DNA of 64,000 bases, from the NCBI GenBank assembly GCA_003665825.1, contig QPFY01000012.1:620001-684000 (forward strand), given 5' to 3'. The notes under the pieces are model-generated. The model had not been told where the DNA came from. It saw only the letters and a program-made list of their open reading frames with translations, and ran no database searches. Both the position numbers and the translations under genes were made by a program. The stretch is from Microbotryum silenes-acaulis. Taxonomy: Eukaryota; Basidiomycota; Microbotryomycetes; Microbotryales; Microbotryaceae. This document shows, in pieces, positions 1 through 17,600 of this stretch (positions are counted from its first letter, which is position 1; each line of letters begins with the position of its first letter).

Positions 1-3000
1 GGTCATTCCAATTGATCCCGAGTCGCCTCCCAACACTCTTCGTGCCTCTTTTTCTTTCCCGGACCGAGTCACCGACGCCACCTTTCGTGTGGGTGATTCA
101 AAGGTCCGGGTTGTAGTAATATACGCGCCTTCCTCCGACAAGCCAGAAAAAAAGCGCTTCCTCTCACATCTCAGCACAGCCCTTCGACAAGTCGTACGTG
201 ACGAACCCTCGCCGCCTGCGCTCCTAGTCGGGGGGGACTGGAATTGTGTTGAGTCCCAACCCCTCGATTCGGAGAACCAAAACGGAACGAATTATGGGGG
301 TCAGGAGATGCGCGACCTTGCCACGGCCAACAATCTTTTCGACGCCTATCGGCTCCACCATCCCAAAGGACGAGCCACGAGAATCGCTCAGCGCCCGGCA
401 CGTGCCGTCGCCTCGACCGCATCTATGTCTCGCCTGATTGGGTCGACCTCTTCCATGATCACAAAATTTGGGCCCCTGTCCTCAAATCGACGCACTCAAT
501 GGTTGTGGCACGGTTCCAAGTGCTGGGCGCAATCGACATCGGTCCGGGCAAATTCAAGCTGGGTTTGCACGTGATCGAGGGCGACGCGACCTGCGAGTAC
601 CTCACTTCCATTGTCCGCACCCTGTACAACGAAGCCCTCCTACAGACGCCCAACGATCCACCAGCAGCTTGGACATCCACCGAACACCGCCTGCTGCCCG
701 AGCTGCAGGCTCTGGCCCGGACGTTCGCTCGGTTCCGACGTGGAGGGTCGGAGCAAGAGAGGGGTCCCGCCTCGACCCATCTCTGGCGGGTCCCTCTTCC
801 ATCTTCATCCGCCTGCGCAAAGTGTGTTGGAATGGGTTGGTGCAACAGAAGACGATCTCGTCTGTGAGCACAGGGGGAGCCAACTGGGTTGAGGCGGTGA
901 TCGCGAGTGAGAGCGAGGCCAGGGATTCTTGGGCTCAGTATTCATTAGAAAGTGTCCAATTGGGTATTGCTTAGACGTTGGTAGGCTCCGCGCGCAGAAG
1001 CGGCTTAGTTTCTCCCCATCCGCTTCTCAATGTGCTTTCGCTGATCAGGGAGTCGATTTCCTCAACGTCTCTAAGAACACTACAAAGTGCGAGCATCCGA
1101 CCTGATCCCTTCGCTCACGGTCAACGATGTTGTTCATTCCGACCCTGATTCGATGCTTGGAGCGGCCAGCGACTACTTCGAGCGGGTCTATGAGGACCGC
1201 CCCATCAATGACGCGGCCCTGAAGGCGATCATCGACGGCCTCGCTTCAACTCGCCTCTCCCCCGCGGACTCACTCAAGCTCGAGGAAGCGTACCCGTTGG
1301 AGGAGATGACAAAGGCTCAAGAGGCGTGTAAGTCGAACTCTTCGCCAGGGCCTGACGGCCTCCCGGTTGAGTTCTATCGCGCTACGTGGCCGGCCACTGG
1401 CCCGATTCTTCGAGACGTCATCACCTCGATCCCCACCGAGGCCCGTCAGCCTGGACCTCTTCCCCGCAACACCGCCCACATCCATCTCATCCACAAACGC
1501 GGCGAGAGGGATCAGCTCTCGAACAAACGCCCCATATCGCTCATCAATGCGGACGAGCGCATCATCTCCCAAGCCCACAACCAGCGCCTCGCTCCCTTGC
1601 TCGAGTCCCTGATCGGCCCAACCCAACGTGGCTTTGTTCCGAACCGTTGGATCGGCACGAACATCGCTGAGGTCCAGTGTCTCATGGACCCTGGACTTCC
1701 GGGCTCACCACCCGTGTCCGGCATGCTAGCGGTGATGGACTTTGAAAAGGCTTACGATCGTCTCTCCCACACGTACCTTGATGCAGTCCTCTGCGCCGTT
1801 GGCCTCGGCCCCAAAGCCCGCCAATGGTACCGAGCGACCTACACCAACCAATCCGCCTCGATCTTCCTCAACGGTTGGCTCTCTGCCGCTTTCGACATCC
1901 TGTCGGGCGTTCGGCAAGGTGATCCTCTGGCTCCGTCTCTTCGTTCTGGCGATCGAGGGTTTTGCCTGTCAGATTCGATTGAGAGTCAAGGGCATCGAGA
2001 TTGCGGGCCTCCAAAACATTCGAGAACTCCTCTTTGCCGACGACGCTTGCTGCGCACTCCACAACCTCTCGGACCTCGACCACCTCAATCGGGCGATCGA
2101 GCTTTACGAACGGGCAAGTGCCAGCAAGCTCAGCAACGCCAAATCTTTCCTCTACCCCCTTGGAGCTTTTCGGGATCGGCCGATCGCCCCAGATCTCGGG
2201 ACCTGGCGTCTCAGCGATTCGCATTTTCGCTACCTGGGTATTCAGGTCGGGGTGGAGATCGCCGAGGATGCGGGCTGGGAAGATGTCAAGACCTCGACCA
2301 TCGCTCGGATACGCTCAATTCCGATGTACGATCTCCCATATGCAGCCAAGTGTTCAATCATCAACATCTACTGCTACACAAAGATCCTGTACTACAGCCG
2401 ATTCCTCCCCGCCCCCAAGAGCGTTGTCAAGGAGATCGAGGATGCGGCCATGCTCGCCATTCACGGTCGAGCGTCGGATGGTACTCAGCGACGTCCGAAG
2501 GTCTCCCGGTCGCGCCTCTGCACCCCTCTCGATCACGGCGGCTTCGGCTTGATTGATCTGCCTCGGCGTCTAGCGATCGATCACGCGAAGTGGGTCTTCC
2601 AGCTCCGGGCCCCGGACGGCTGCTTCACACGCCACCTCTTCGACATCCGCATTCGCCTCCAGGCACCGAACGAATCAACCCCTTTCACCTTGTCCAGACC
2701 GGCCCCCAACCAGCATCGTCGCCCTTGGATCTGGATCTGGTGGGCATACTTTTGCCATCCTCCCCCGAAGTGGGACCATGCGGTGAGAAAGACGAGAAAA
2801 CTACTTCCTGCACGTTGGGTCTGATACTTCGAAGCCTGGGCGTCGGTGACCACGCTCAATCCCCCGGAACTCTCCAAGAGCCAGAACCTCGAGCAATGGG
2901 CGACGCACGTACTCTACTTCCCAGCGGGCCACGGAATACAACTCGGTAAACCCGACGCTTTTTCGAGGGCCCGATGGCGAGGTGATGACGCCGTCTTCGT

Positions 3001-3551
3001 TCGTGAACGCGTCCAAACGCCACCAAGCCTTCATTTTCCCTCCTATCTTCCCCAAGGGACACCAGAAGGTATTCGATCTGCCTGAGCAACGTTGGAACGC
3101 TTGGTGGAAGGCTTTGCGCAAGGTTCGCCGGGTTCACTCGGACGCCGAGGATACCGGCCACCTTCTCTCCCTGGGGTCCCTCCATCTGGGCAGCCAAGTC
3201 GCCTCCCCAACCAGCCCTCACCCCAACAATCGATCTGCCTCCTGCGTGATGTGCCTCTCGGAAGCACCCGAGTGCCTGGCCCAGCTCGCGGTCGGCTGCC
3301 CATTTGCCCGGCGTCTCTGGTCTGCTCTGTCCCCGACCCCCCACCCAGTTTTTGTGGACTTTGTATGTCCGGTCGTGTCTCGCTCGGAACGTCGACTTGT
3401 CGAACTACGAGTCCTCTTCTTTCACTCGATCTGGAAGCTCTGTCGCCGTCGCCGATTCTCGTCGGATCTTTTGGAACCGATCGCCGAAACGGACTTCGAG
3501 GGGCTTCGAGCCTCTATTCAGGAGTCCAAGGGTCGCCTAGTGTCTCTGTAA
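1..3551 (+). pseudogene. LINE ORF2 (endonuclease / reverse transcriptase / zf-RVT), broken
   Basis: The first part reads as an AP-like endonuclease, with the catalytic GGDWN motif near 230-242 and a RLDRIYVSPDW stretch near 410-450. The RT follows from about 1090: SPGPDG, RPISL, QRGFVPNR, MDFEKAYD, SGVRQGDPL and, in another frame near 2035, LFADDA. A cysteine cluster CVMC...C...C near 3243-3305 is the zinc-binding region common at LINE ORF2 ends. Frame changes near 400 and 1935 are shared with the inverted copy, so they predate the duplication. The 31-bp deletion and the LTR insertion are unique to this copy. It cannot make a functional protein. Confidence 0.88.
825..1084 (+). repeat. Solo LTR (copia-type) nested in the LINE
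   Basis: Comparison with the uninterrupted copy near 33970 defines a 260-bp insertion. It begins TGTTGGA and ends CACTACA, so it has the TG...CA ends of an LTR, and it is flanked by the 5-bp direct repeat AAGTG (820-824 and 1085-1089). No internal domain is present, so LTR-LTR recombination probably removed it. It is not the same LTR as that of the 10.3-kb and 42.1-kb copia elements. Confidence 0.88.
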
Positions 3552-3732
3552 GCCACCAAAGGGGGTTTTAGTGGGTATGGTTGATCCTGGTTCAGGGTCA
3601 ATGAGTCCTACACTACTGGCTTCTGCCAGTATGCGTAACAGCATTCCCTCTGACTTTTCCGAAGATTTCTAGGTATTAATATAATTATGCTGTTAATGAA
3701 GTCTATCAAATAAATAAAAAATAGTATATCCC

Positions 3733-4280
3733 GTGTCGCTGTTGAAATGGATTCTCGAAGAAGTTGAAGTCGGAGAAACGGATTGTACTACGGGGCTTGC
3801 GCGTACCAGTGACGCTACAAACGTCGGATCCAGCTCGGGATCGGACTCCCACCAAAGTTCGAGTCAGGATCGAAGTCGCGTCGGAGTCGCGTATGATATC
3901 GCCTGCAACTTATCGTCGCACTTACGCCATATGAGTTTGTTCGTGACACTCAGCCTGAGCATTGGCTTAGTCCGTAGCTGAGCAGCTCATCTCTCCCCGG
4001 TATGCGCAACGCAATCTTCTGGCAGACCACTTACCGCGTCTAGAATTTGCTCTCGTCGATGCATGCCTATGCGCACAAGTGGTCCTGCCAGGTTGACTTT
4101 GATCCGCGCTTTCTACCCAATTTTGGTTTGACTGATGGCGAGAGAACCGAGCGCTTGTGGTCGCAGCTTCGAGGCATGATACCCATGAATCGATCATCGA
4201 GTGCCTCCCATCGGCTGGAGAACATCAATCATCGAGCGTCTGCTTATAACAAGCAGCATCTGGCCGATCTGTTGAGTTGA
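3733..4280 (+). pseudogene. KDZ (Kyakuja-Dileera-Zisupton) transposase fragment
   Basis: Two frames carry the pieces. VGVAYDIACNL near 3885-3912 and, from 4047, HAYAHKWSCQVDF...FGLTDGERTERLWSQLRG...HRLENINHRASAYN match the conserved core pattern of fungal KDZ transposases (YDIAC, HAYAH..C, GLSDGE..ERLWS). A frame change separates them and the remaining domains are absent. Only this transposase tail is kept, joined downstream to copia sequence. Copies lie at 8026-8500 and 30827-31301. The identification is from motif memory. Confidence 0.7.
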
Positions 4281-6046
4281 CACTTGAGGAGTACACTCTG
4301 CAGGCTACATGAGCGCGAGCGCGCGCGGGGTTTCTCTTAGCTTCCTTCTGATTCGAGCGTTCTAACGTATTGAACCACCTCGAATCAGACGCCGAGATTC
4401 AAGAGGTTATAAGCCCAACGACTTCGCACAGCTGCTGCCACGTCGCAACGGTTCACCCGAACGCTCCACCATGACTGGCGAACAGTCAACCATCGACAAG
4501 TCCGTCGACGCAGACCCTCCAACACACTCGCAAACTTCGCGTTTCCCGGCATTTGCGATTTTGAAGAACAACAAGATCGGCGTATGGCTCGATCACGTTC
4601 GCTTCACCGTCGACAGGCGTCAGTGGCAGCTCTCCTTTCCCAAGCAGTACCCATCCGCCAAATGCAAGGACGACAATGAACTCGATCGAGCTCATGATGC
4701 GGTGCACAGGGCAATGCATCAAACCTGTTCAGAAAGTGTGGCGCATCTCCTGGTCAGCTGCTACGACCTGACGCCGGAGCAGACGGTGGAATACCTTCGA
4801 AAGCATCTGGGTCGGTCTTCCCTTCGCGGCGTTATCCCGCAAATTGGAAAGTTATTCTCGGTCGGACCGCCACCAGCACAGGAAGACGATTATCTTCCTT
4901 GGGCCGGATCCATCACTCGCCTCACAACTGACTTACGGGCTCACAAGTTGACGTTCGATTAAGTGGTTGCTTGCCACCTCATTGCGATTGTGGGGGCTCG
5001 ACGACCGTCGTATCTGGATCAGTTCGACTCCAAAGACGTCGATGCGATACCAACTGTCAACACAGTGATCGCAGCAGGTCGAGCTCCAGCAAACTTGAGT
5101 CAAGAGACTGGGAACGCTGCGACGGCGTTGTTGGCCACAACTGGTGCCCAACCGAAGCCACCCGGCCCCTGCTGGAACTGCGGTGAAGACACCCACTTCA
5201 ACAAAAACTGTTCCAAGCCGAAGAAGAAGAAGTTTCCACGATGCAAGACGACCAAAGGCGAGGAACCGATGGCAAATTTGGCGCTCCCTTCGGTTGAAGA
5301 CATTCTGGGGACCGATCCCGTTGGCGCGTTTTTCACGCAATTACCAAAAGGACACTCTCGAGAAATGATCCTCTACGACACGGCAGCGACTCATCACGTC
5401 ATCAATAATCCTGCCGCGTTTGCCGACCTGAAGGCGACAGCTCCGTCTTTGTTAAAGGGCATCAATGGTGACGGAAAGACCATTATGGGAGTAGGCACGG
5501 CCTGCGTCGAAGACAAGCACGGCAAGAAGTACAACTTGGTCAACAGCATCTTCGTCCCTAGCGCCCCCGCCAATCTCTTCGCCGGGCATCGAGCCGATCG
5601 TGATAGTCGCAAGATCACCATTCAAAACGGGCGATTCACGGTGGCGGGAAATGACGACATCCTACTCACGGGACAGAAGCTCAATTTGGGGTTGTACCGG
5701 CTGGACCTCAAGTTGGTTCAAGCTCGGAGTTCACCCCATGAATGTGCGTCAGCCACAGCTCTGACAGCAGTGCCTCTCCACATCTGGCACGGACGTTTCG
5801 CTCATCTACACTGCCGTTCCCTTCACCAGCTGTCCAAGTCTGACGCTGTGATAGGTTTGAACATGAAGTCTTGCAGTGACTTGAAATGTGAATCGTGTCT
5901 GGCCGGCAACGCTACGCACAAGCCGTTCCCAAACTCCGAATCGCTAGCCGAAAAACCCCTTGATCTCGTCCACATCGATCTCTTGTCCTTCGACGGCGAG
6001 CTGTCACTCGACACGGGCTTGTCGCGACAACTCACGATCCCCAGCA
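3806..6046 (+). repeat. Left arm of a 2.24-kb palindrome
   Basis: The arm is repeated in reverse complement at 6260-8500, with a 213-bp spacer at 6047-6259. Positions of the two arms sum to 12306. The left boundary lies at CCAGTGACGC and the inner boundary at CCCCAGCA. It carries a KDZ transposase fragment (3806-4280), about 190 bp of unassigned sequence and a copia gag/integrase fragment (from 4471). Confidence 0.95.
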
Positions 6047-6259
6047 TGCCCGAGCAAAACGGTGTCGCCGAAAGGGCCAACCGCTCGATTTCGGAAGCAG
6101 CTCGAACGATGCTGTATGAATCCGGTCTGCCCACGGTGTTTTGGGCCGAAGCCGTGGCTACATACGTGTATGTGAAGAATCGTTCCCCACACTCTGCTCT
6201 TGGTGGCAAGGTGCCATTTCGGGAATGGACCGGGAAACCTGCGCACATTCATCACTTGG
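4471..6259 (+). pseudogene. Ty1/copia gag-protease-integrase fragment
   Basis: A gag frame starts at 4471 and stops at TAA 4960-4962. The same frame continues to a CCHC zinc knuckle (CWNCGEDTHFNKNC, near 5173-5214), a protease-like DTAATHHVINN (near 5378), a GAG-pre-integrase HHCC module (IWHGRFAHLH ... CESCLAG) and the beginning of the integrase. At 6046/6047 it jumps to the integrase C-terminal part (EQNGVAERANRS), so the catalytic core is deleted. The frame then runs into the inverted arm. RT and RNase H are absent. The 190 bp before 4471 show no gene; no LTR was recognised there. Confidence 0.87.
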
Positions 6260-7835
6260 TGCTGGGGATCGTGAGTTGTCGCGACAAGCCCGTGTCGAGT
6301 GACAGCTCGCCGTCGAAGGACAAGAGATCGATGTGGACGAGATCAAGGGGTTTTTCGGCTAGCGATTCGGAGTTTGGGAACGGCTTGTGCGTAGCGTTGC
6401 CGGCCAGACACGATTCACATTTCAAGTCACTGCAAGACTTCATGTTCAAACCTATCACAGCGTCAGACTTGGACAGCTGGTGAAGGGAACGGCAGTGTAG
6501 ATGAGCGAAACGTCCGTGCCAGATGTGGAGAGGCACTGCTGTCAGAGCTGTGGCTGACGCACATTCATGGGGTGAACTCCGAGCTTGAACCAACTTGAGG
6601 TCCAGCCGGTACAACCCCAAATTGAGCTTCTGTCCCGTGAGTAGGATGTCGTCATTTCCCGCCACCGTGAATCGCCCGTTTTGAATGGTGATCTTGCGAC
6701 TATCACGATCGGCTCGATGCCCGGCGAAGAGATTGGCGGGGGCGCTAGGGACGAAGATGCTGTTGACCAAGTTGTACTTCTTGCCGTGCTTGTCTTCGAC
6801 GCAGGCCGTGCCTACTCCCATAATGGTCTTTCCGTCACCATTGATGCCCTTTAACAAAGACGGAGCTGTCGCCTTCAGGTCGGCAAACGCGGCAGGATTA
6901 TTGATGACGTGATGAGTCGCTGCCGTGTCGTAGAGGATCATTTCTCGAGAGTGTCCTTTTGGTAATTGCGTGAAAAACGCGCCAACGGGATCGGTCCCCA
7001 GAATGTCTTCAACCGAAGGGAGCGCCAAATTTGCCATCGGTTCCTCGCCTTTGGTCGTCTTGCATCGTGGAAACTTCTTCTTCTTCGGCTTGGAACAGTT
7101 TTTGTTGAAGTGGGTGTCTTCACCGCAGTTCCAGCAGGGGCCGGGTGGCTTCGGTTGGGCACCAGTTGTGGCCAACAACGCCGTCGCAGCGTTCCCAGTC
7201 TCTTGACTCAAGTTTGCTGGAGCTCGACCTGCTGCGATCACTGTGTTGACAGTTGGTATCGCATCGACGTCTTTGGAGTCGAACTGATCCAGATACGACG
7301 GTCGTCGAGCCCCCACAATCGCAATGAGGTGGCAAGCAACCACTTAATCGAACGTCAACTTGTGAGCCCGTAAGTCAGTTGTGAGGCGAGTGATGGATCC
7401 GGCCCAAGGAAGATAATCGTCTTCCTGTGCTGGTGGCGGTCCGACCGAGAATAACTTTCCAATTTGCGGGATAACGCCGCGAAGGGAAGACCGACCCAGA
7501 TGCTTTCGAAGGTATTCCACCGTCTGCTCCGGCGTCAGGTCGTAGCAGCTGACCAGGAGATGCGCCACACTTTCTGAACAGGTTTGATGCATTGCCCTGT
7601 GCACCGCATCATGAGCTCGATCGAGTTCATTGTCGTCCTTGCATTTGGCGGATGGGTACTGCTTGGGAAAGGAGAGCTGCCACTGACGCCTGTCGACGGT
7701 GAAGCGAACGTGATCGAGCCATACGCCGATCTTGTTGTTCTTCAAAATCGCAAATGCCGGGAAACGCGAAGTTTGCGAGTGTGTTGGAGGGTCTGCGTCG
7801 ACGGACTTGTCGATGGTTGACTGTTCGCCAGTCAT
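6260..7835 (-). pseudogene. Copia gag-protease-integrase fragment, inverted copy
   Basis: Mirror of 4471-6046. Gag starts at 7835 and carries the same TAA stop (7344-7346). The zinc knuckle and protease-like motifs are preserved. The absence of RT and RNase H is the same. Confidence 0.87.
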
Positions 7836-8025
7836 GGTGGAGCGTTCGGGTGAACCGTTGCGACGTGGCAGCAGCTGTGCGAAGTCGTTGGGCTTATAAC
7901 CTCTTGAATCTCGGCGTCTGATTCGAGGTGGTTCAATACGTTAGAACGCTCGAATCAGAAGGAAGCTAAGAGAAACCCCGCGCGCGCTCGCGCTCATGTA
8001 GCCTGCAGAGTGTACTCCTCAAGTG

Positions 8026-8500
8026 TCAACTCAACAGATCGGCCAGATGCTGCTTGTTATAAGCAGACGCTCGATGATTGATGTTCTCCAGCCGATGGGA
8101 GGCACTCGATGATCGATTCATGGGTATCATGCCTCGAAGCTGCGACCACAAGCGCTCGGTTCTCTCGCCATCAGTCAAACCAAAATTGGGTAGAAAGCGC
8201 GGATCAAAGTCAACCTGGCAGGACCACTTGTGCGCATAGGCATGCATCGACGAGAGCAAATTCTAGACGCGGTAAGTGGTCTGCCAGAAGATTGCGTTGC
8301 GCATACCGGGGAGAGATGAGCTGCTCAGCTACGGACTAAGCCAATGCTCAGGCTGAGTGTCACGAACAAACTCATATGGCGTAAGTGCGACGATAAGTTG
8401 CAGGCGATATCATACGCGACTCCGACGCGACTTCGATCCTGACTCGAACTTTGGTGGGAGTCCGATCCCGAGCTGGATCCGACGTTTGTAGCGTCACTGG
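8026..8500 (-). pseudogene. KDZ transposase fragment, inverted copy
   Basis: Mirror of 3806-4280, with the HAYAHKW...GLTDGERTERLW block on the minus strand. It is truncated at the palindrome boundary. Confidence 0.7.
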
Positions 8501-8823
8501 CCCGCCTCTGGGACCTCAGCGCTTCGATCAACTCCGCGCACTTCTTGGAATGGTCTCGTTAGTCTCTTTGACCGGTGGGAGTGTTAGAAGTGGGGTCTGA
8601 GAGCCTAACTCTTTTCTATTAGCCTTGTTAATTCTTTATTCTGCGTGCGCGCCTATTTCTGTCTTTGCGTCTTTTTTCTTTCTGGTCTTCTTCTCCACGC
8701 TATTCTCATCATCTCACTCGTGTATCTCGGAGCTGAGTCGTGGAGTACCTCTTAGTCCTTATCTGTCAAAAACACGACCGGTAAGATTTAGAGGAAGAGC
8801 GCGCTACACTGAGGGAGTGAACA
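8501..8823 (+). mobile_element. 3' remnant of a copia element (end of RNase H frame plus start of LTR)
   Basis: From 8501 one frame reads PPLGPQRFDQLRALLGMVSLVSL..., which resembles the last residues of copia polyproteins (KxLG..R...L..LLG). A purine-rich GGTGGGAG then precedes TGTTAGAAGTGGGG at 8582, a plausible LTR start. The LTR 3' end is not resolved; 8823 is a guess at an ACACA. The palindrome arm appears to have replaced the upstream part of this element. Confidence 0.5.
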
Positions 8824-15292
<6,469 letters not shown>

Positions 15293-15297
15293 AGCGC

Positions 15298-15816
15298 CAC
15301 ACCGTTGTGCTGCGGCCCATGCGGTGCGCCCCGAGTCCTTGTAGGACAAAGGTGCGGAACCATTGGTTGTGAAGGAAGACTCCAGCGTAATCTCTGGAAG
15401 GGGGGCCGTAGATGAACGGGATGCCGGCCGCTGACTTGGTCAGGTTCCGGCGCCCGGAGCACACAGGGGCCCCCGGGCCGTGACGTAGGAAACGGTCCGC
15501 CGGGGGAAGGGGGGGGGGGGGGGGGGGATCCGAGTATGCCCAGTGATCTTGGCAGAGCCTGACAGAATGAGCATCTTGATCATATTAATTTACAATCCTG
15601 TTAAGATTAATTGCCACAATCAAGATGGCAGCTGAGACGCTGTATGCGTGTATGACAATCATCTGAAACCAAACTCAAGGATCTACACTGAAAGACGCGC
15701 CACAAACCACAGAGACATAACCAAATATCGGTCATCTTGAAGACCGACTCAGAGCATAATATGCCCAAAGAAAGACATAAGAACGGTCTCAATCCATCGA
15801 CGATGTTTTGCTTCAT
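15298..15816. other. Short gap with a poly-G run and a possible coding remnant
   Basis: On the minus strand from about 15440, a frame reads FIYGPPSRDYAGVFLHNQWF..., and it stays open across the copia insertion point once the element is removed. The family is not recognised. A run of 19 G lies at 15509-15527, a possible assembly weak point. The rest (15530-15816) shows no gene. Confidence 0.4.
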
Positions 15817-17600
15817 TCATCCTCCGGTCTCCTCCGCCAACCCCTCGGTATTTCTTTCTCTATCTTCTTCTCCGCTTTTTTCTCCGCCGCGTACCTCTCC
15901 GCCTTCGTCCCCGGCTCCACCAAATCTTGGGCTCAGTGGTCCTTCTCCGCCATTCGAGTCATCGTCGCTTGCCTCTGCCTCCGTATTGTCGTTCGGGTCC
16001 ACCGAGGGTACGATAGCGAGGTGGCCGTGACGGAGGTCGTCAATGATAGCCTTGAGCTGAGCAACGGTTTGCTTGGGCGATGTCTCTGCACTATGATGCA
16101 GAGCCATTTCGTATCTACTCTTCGTTCCGGGCTTGATCCGCAATTTGACACCCAGTGCCTTCAAGCCCTGGGTAGACCATATCATCTTCTTCTGAGGTGT
16201 GAAATCGCCTGTCGATAATCCTGTGTCGGAACGGCGATGTATAGTCTCGAGAGCAGAGTCTGTAAAGACGGAAATGATTAGCACGGAGTCGAGCCCGATC
16301 AGATGCAGACTACTTACTGAGTTGGGCGCGGAACAGAGTGCCGTGCCATTTGCCAAGAACGCCGCGAGTAGCACTGTCCATCGAGCGAGTGTTTGCTGAT
16401 AGATGAGACGAAAACATATGTCACATAATTGGTAACGGTAACGTGGTCTCATGCGCGCATAACTTGCGATGAAAGGCTCACCCTCTTTCAGATCTGCCGC
16501 TTCATTGGCCTTGAGTGTCTCATCCCAGCTCATCTTGGAAGCAAAATTAGACAACAAGGAATTGCCGGATGGATCCTTGAAGTCGTTGCAGTGAGCTGCA
16601 AATCTGAGCCCACTTATCGAATGCACGGTCGCCTTCGTCGCTGGCGACACGTCGTCTTGATAACGAGGGACAATAAAAGCCAGGGTTTCCACTCCGTACA
16701 GCTTGGACATGCGTTGCGCCAGGTCTCGCAATTCTGCAATGTACTTTTTGCATTGCTCCAGCCGAGTTGGGGAAGGAATGTCGGATGGCGACCGGGTGAT
16801 GATGGTGGGTGGTACTATCGAAGTGAAAGTCGTATTATTTCCCGCCTCTGCCGCTGCAAAAGCCGCGCGAACAAGCTCTTCATCGTCCTCGCCAAGTTGG
16901 GCAGATCCGAGGTCCCCCTGGTCTCTCAGGAAGTTCCAGAGTTGAGCGGCAAGTTTGGTGATGGATTGCGATTTCGACTGATCCGATTCTGAGCACGTTT
17001 GACACACCCAGGGTATGTAAGAACAGACATTGCGGACGCAGCGGTAAGCATAAGCGAGAGCGTAGGAGAGTGGAGTGGGCATGACCGGAAGCGCCCGGAG
17101 GACCGACTCACCCTTGCTTGCTCGCTGGTGTAAAACCTTGATTACAGGGTCCGAGAGAAATCTAGACCACGCATTGCCCTTCGAAGTGAGGCTGTTGAAC
17201 TTTTTGACGGCCTGAACGAGCCTTGCATGGGATATGCCGAGTTTCGCGGCCATCTTGAGCTCCGAGTAATATCTTCGAGCGGCCCAGCGCTTCAGCGAGG
17301 TCCACTTTCTTTGACTCATACGACCGGTCGCGTTCCGATGCGAGTTATGTATGGCCGTCCAGAGCCTGATAGCTCTTCGATGGTCGATCGCGACATCTTC
17401 AAACTCGCTTCACTGTCACTGTCACTGTCACTGTCACTGTCGCTGTCGCTGACGCTGTCGTCAGCCGAGGATTGACTGGAATCGCCCAAATTGGGCTCGT
17501 CAGAGTCAGAGTCGGACGAAGGGGTTTGGGGCACGGGCATGCGACGCTTTCTCTTCCGAGTCGGGCGGGGAGACGGTTCATCACAGGATCTGTCGTACAC
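15817..17600 (-). CDS. Hypothetical protein, N-terminal Ser/Asp repeat plus 500-codon frame
   Basis: An unrecognised gene on the minus strand. The main frame runs 17319-15817 (500 codons) with helix-rich sequence and a Gly/Glu/Asp-rich tail. At least two stretches look like in-frame introns: donor GTGAGC with acceptor CTATCAG (about 16482-16396) and donor GTAAGT with acceptor TTTACAG (about 16317-16259), so the protein may be shorter than the open frame. Upstream, 17600-17316 encodes a basic stretch (RPTRKRKRR) and a Ser-Asp repeat from a hexanucleotide array at 17411-17460. The two frames overlap as ATGA, so either a small splice joins them or the gene is frameshifted. The true start is uncertain and no function is assigned. 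Confidence 0.5.
17411..17460 (-). repeat. Hexanucleotide microsatellite coding for Ser-Asp
   Basis: CACTGT is repeated about five times and then degenerates to CGCTGT/GACGCT. Read on the minus strand it gives (Ser-Asp)n within the hypothetical gene. Confidence 0.85.

Larger units (their letters stand above)
1..3723 (+). mobile_element. LINE (non-LTR) retrotransposon, copy 1, 5' part outside the window
   Basis: Endonuclease, reverse transcriptase and a C-terminal zinc-binding domain follow in LINE order. An A-rich tail at about 3706-3723, with repeated AAAT units, closes the element. The 5' end is cut by the window edge; the inverted copy at 31384-36500 preserves ORF1. The element is dead: several frameshifts, a 31-bp deletion at about 764-765 and a nested solo LTR at 825-1084. 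The last about 170 bases (3552-3723) are 3' UTR without a gene. Confidence 0.9.
1..7360 (+). repeat. Left copy of a ~7.4-kb inverted segmental duplication
   Basis: This block reappears, reverse-complemented, at 27747-34824. Paired positions sum to 35107 from about 2.6 kb onward and to 34825 at the window edge; the difference is explained by three indels: a solo LTR here, a 31-bp deletion here and a 48-bp deletion there. Long reading frames inside are identical in both copies, so divergence is very low. The outer end lies beyond base 1. The inner end is within copia gag sequence at 7360. Confidence 0.93.
6260..8500 (-). repeat. Right arm of the 2.24-kb palindrome
   Basis: Reverse complement of 3806-6046. 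It ends at 8500, where the sequence switches to the 3' end of another copia element. It contains the copia gag/integrase fragment (6260-7835, minus) and the KDZ fragment (8026-8500, minus). Confidence 0.95.

Noticed and set aside
4300..4470. 5' LTR and primer site of the copia fragment
   Set aside because: An inverted CTGATTCGAG/CTCGAATCAG pair is visible, but no TG...CA ends or tRNA match could be shown.
4963..6483. A 506-codon novel protein
   Set aside because: It is copia gag/integrase that runs across the palindrome centre into antisense sequence; the start is not an ATG.
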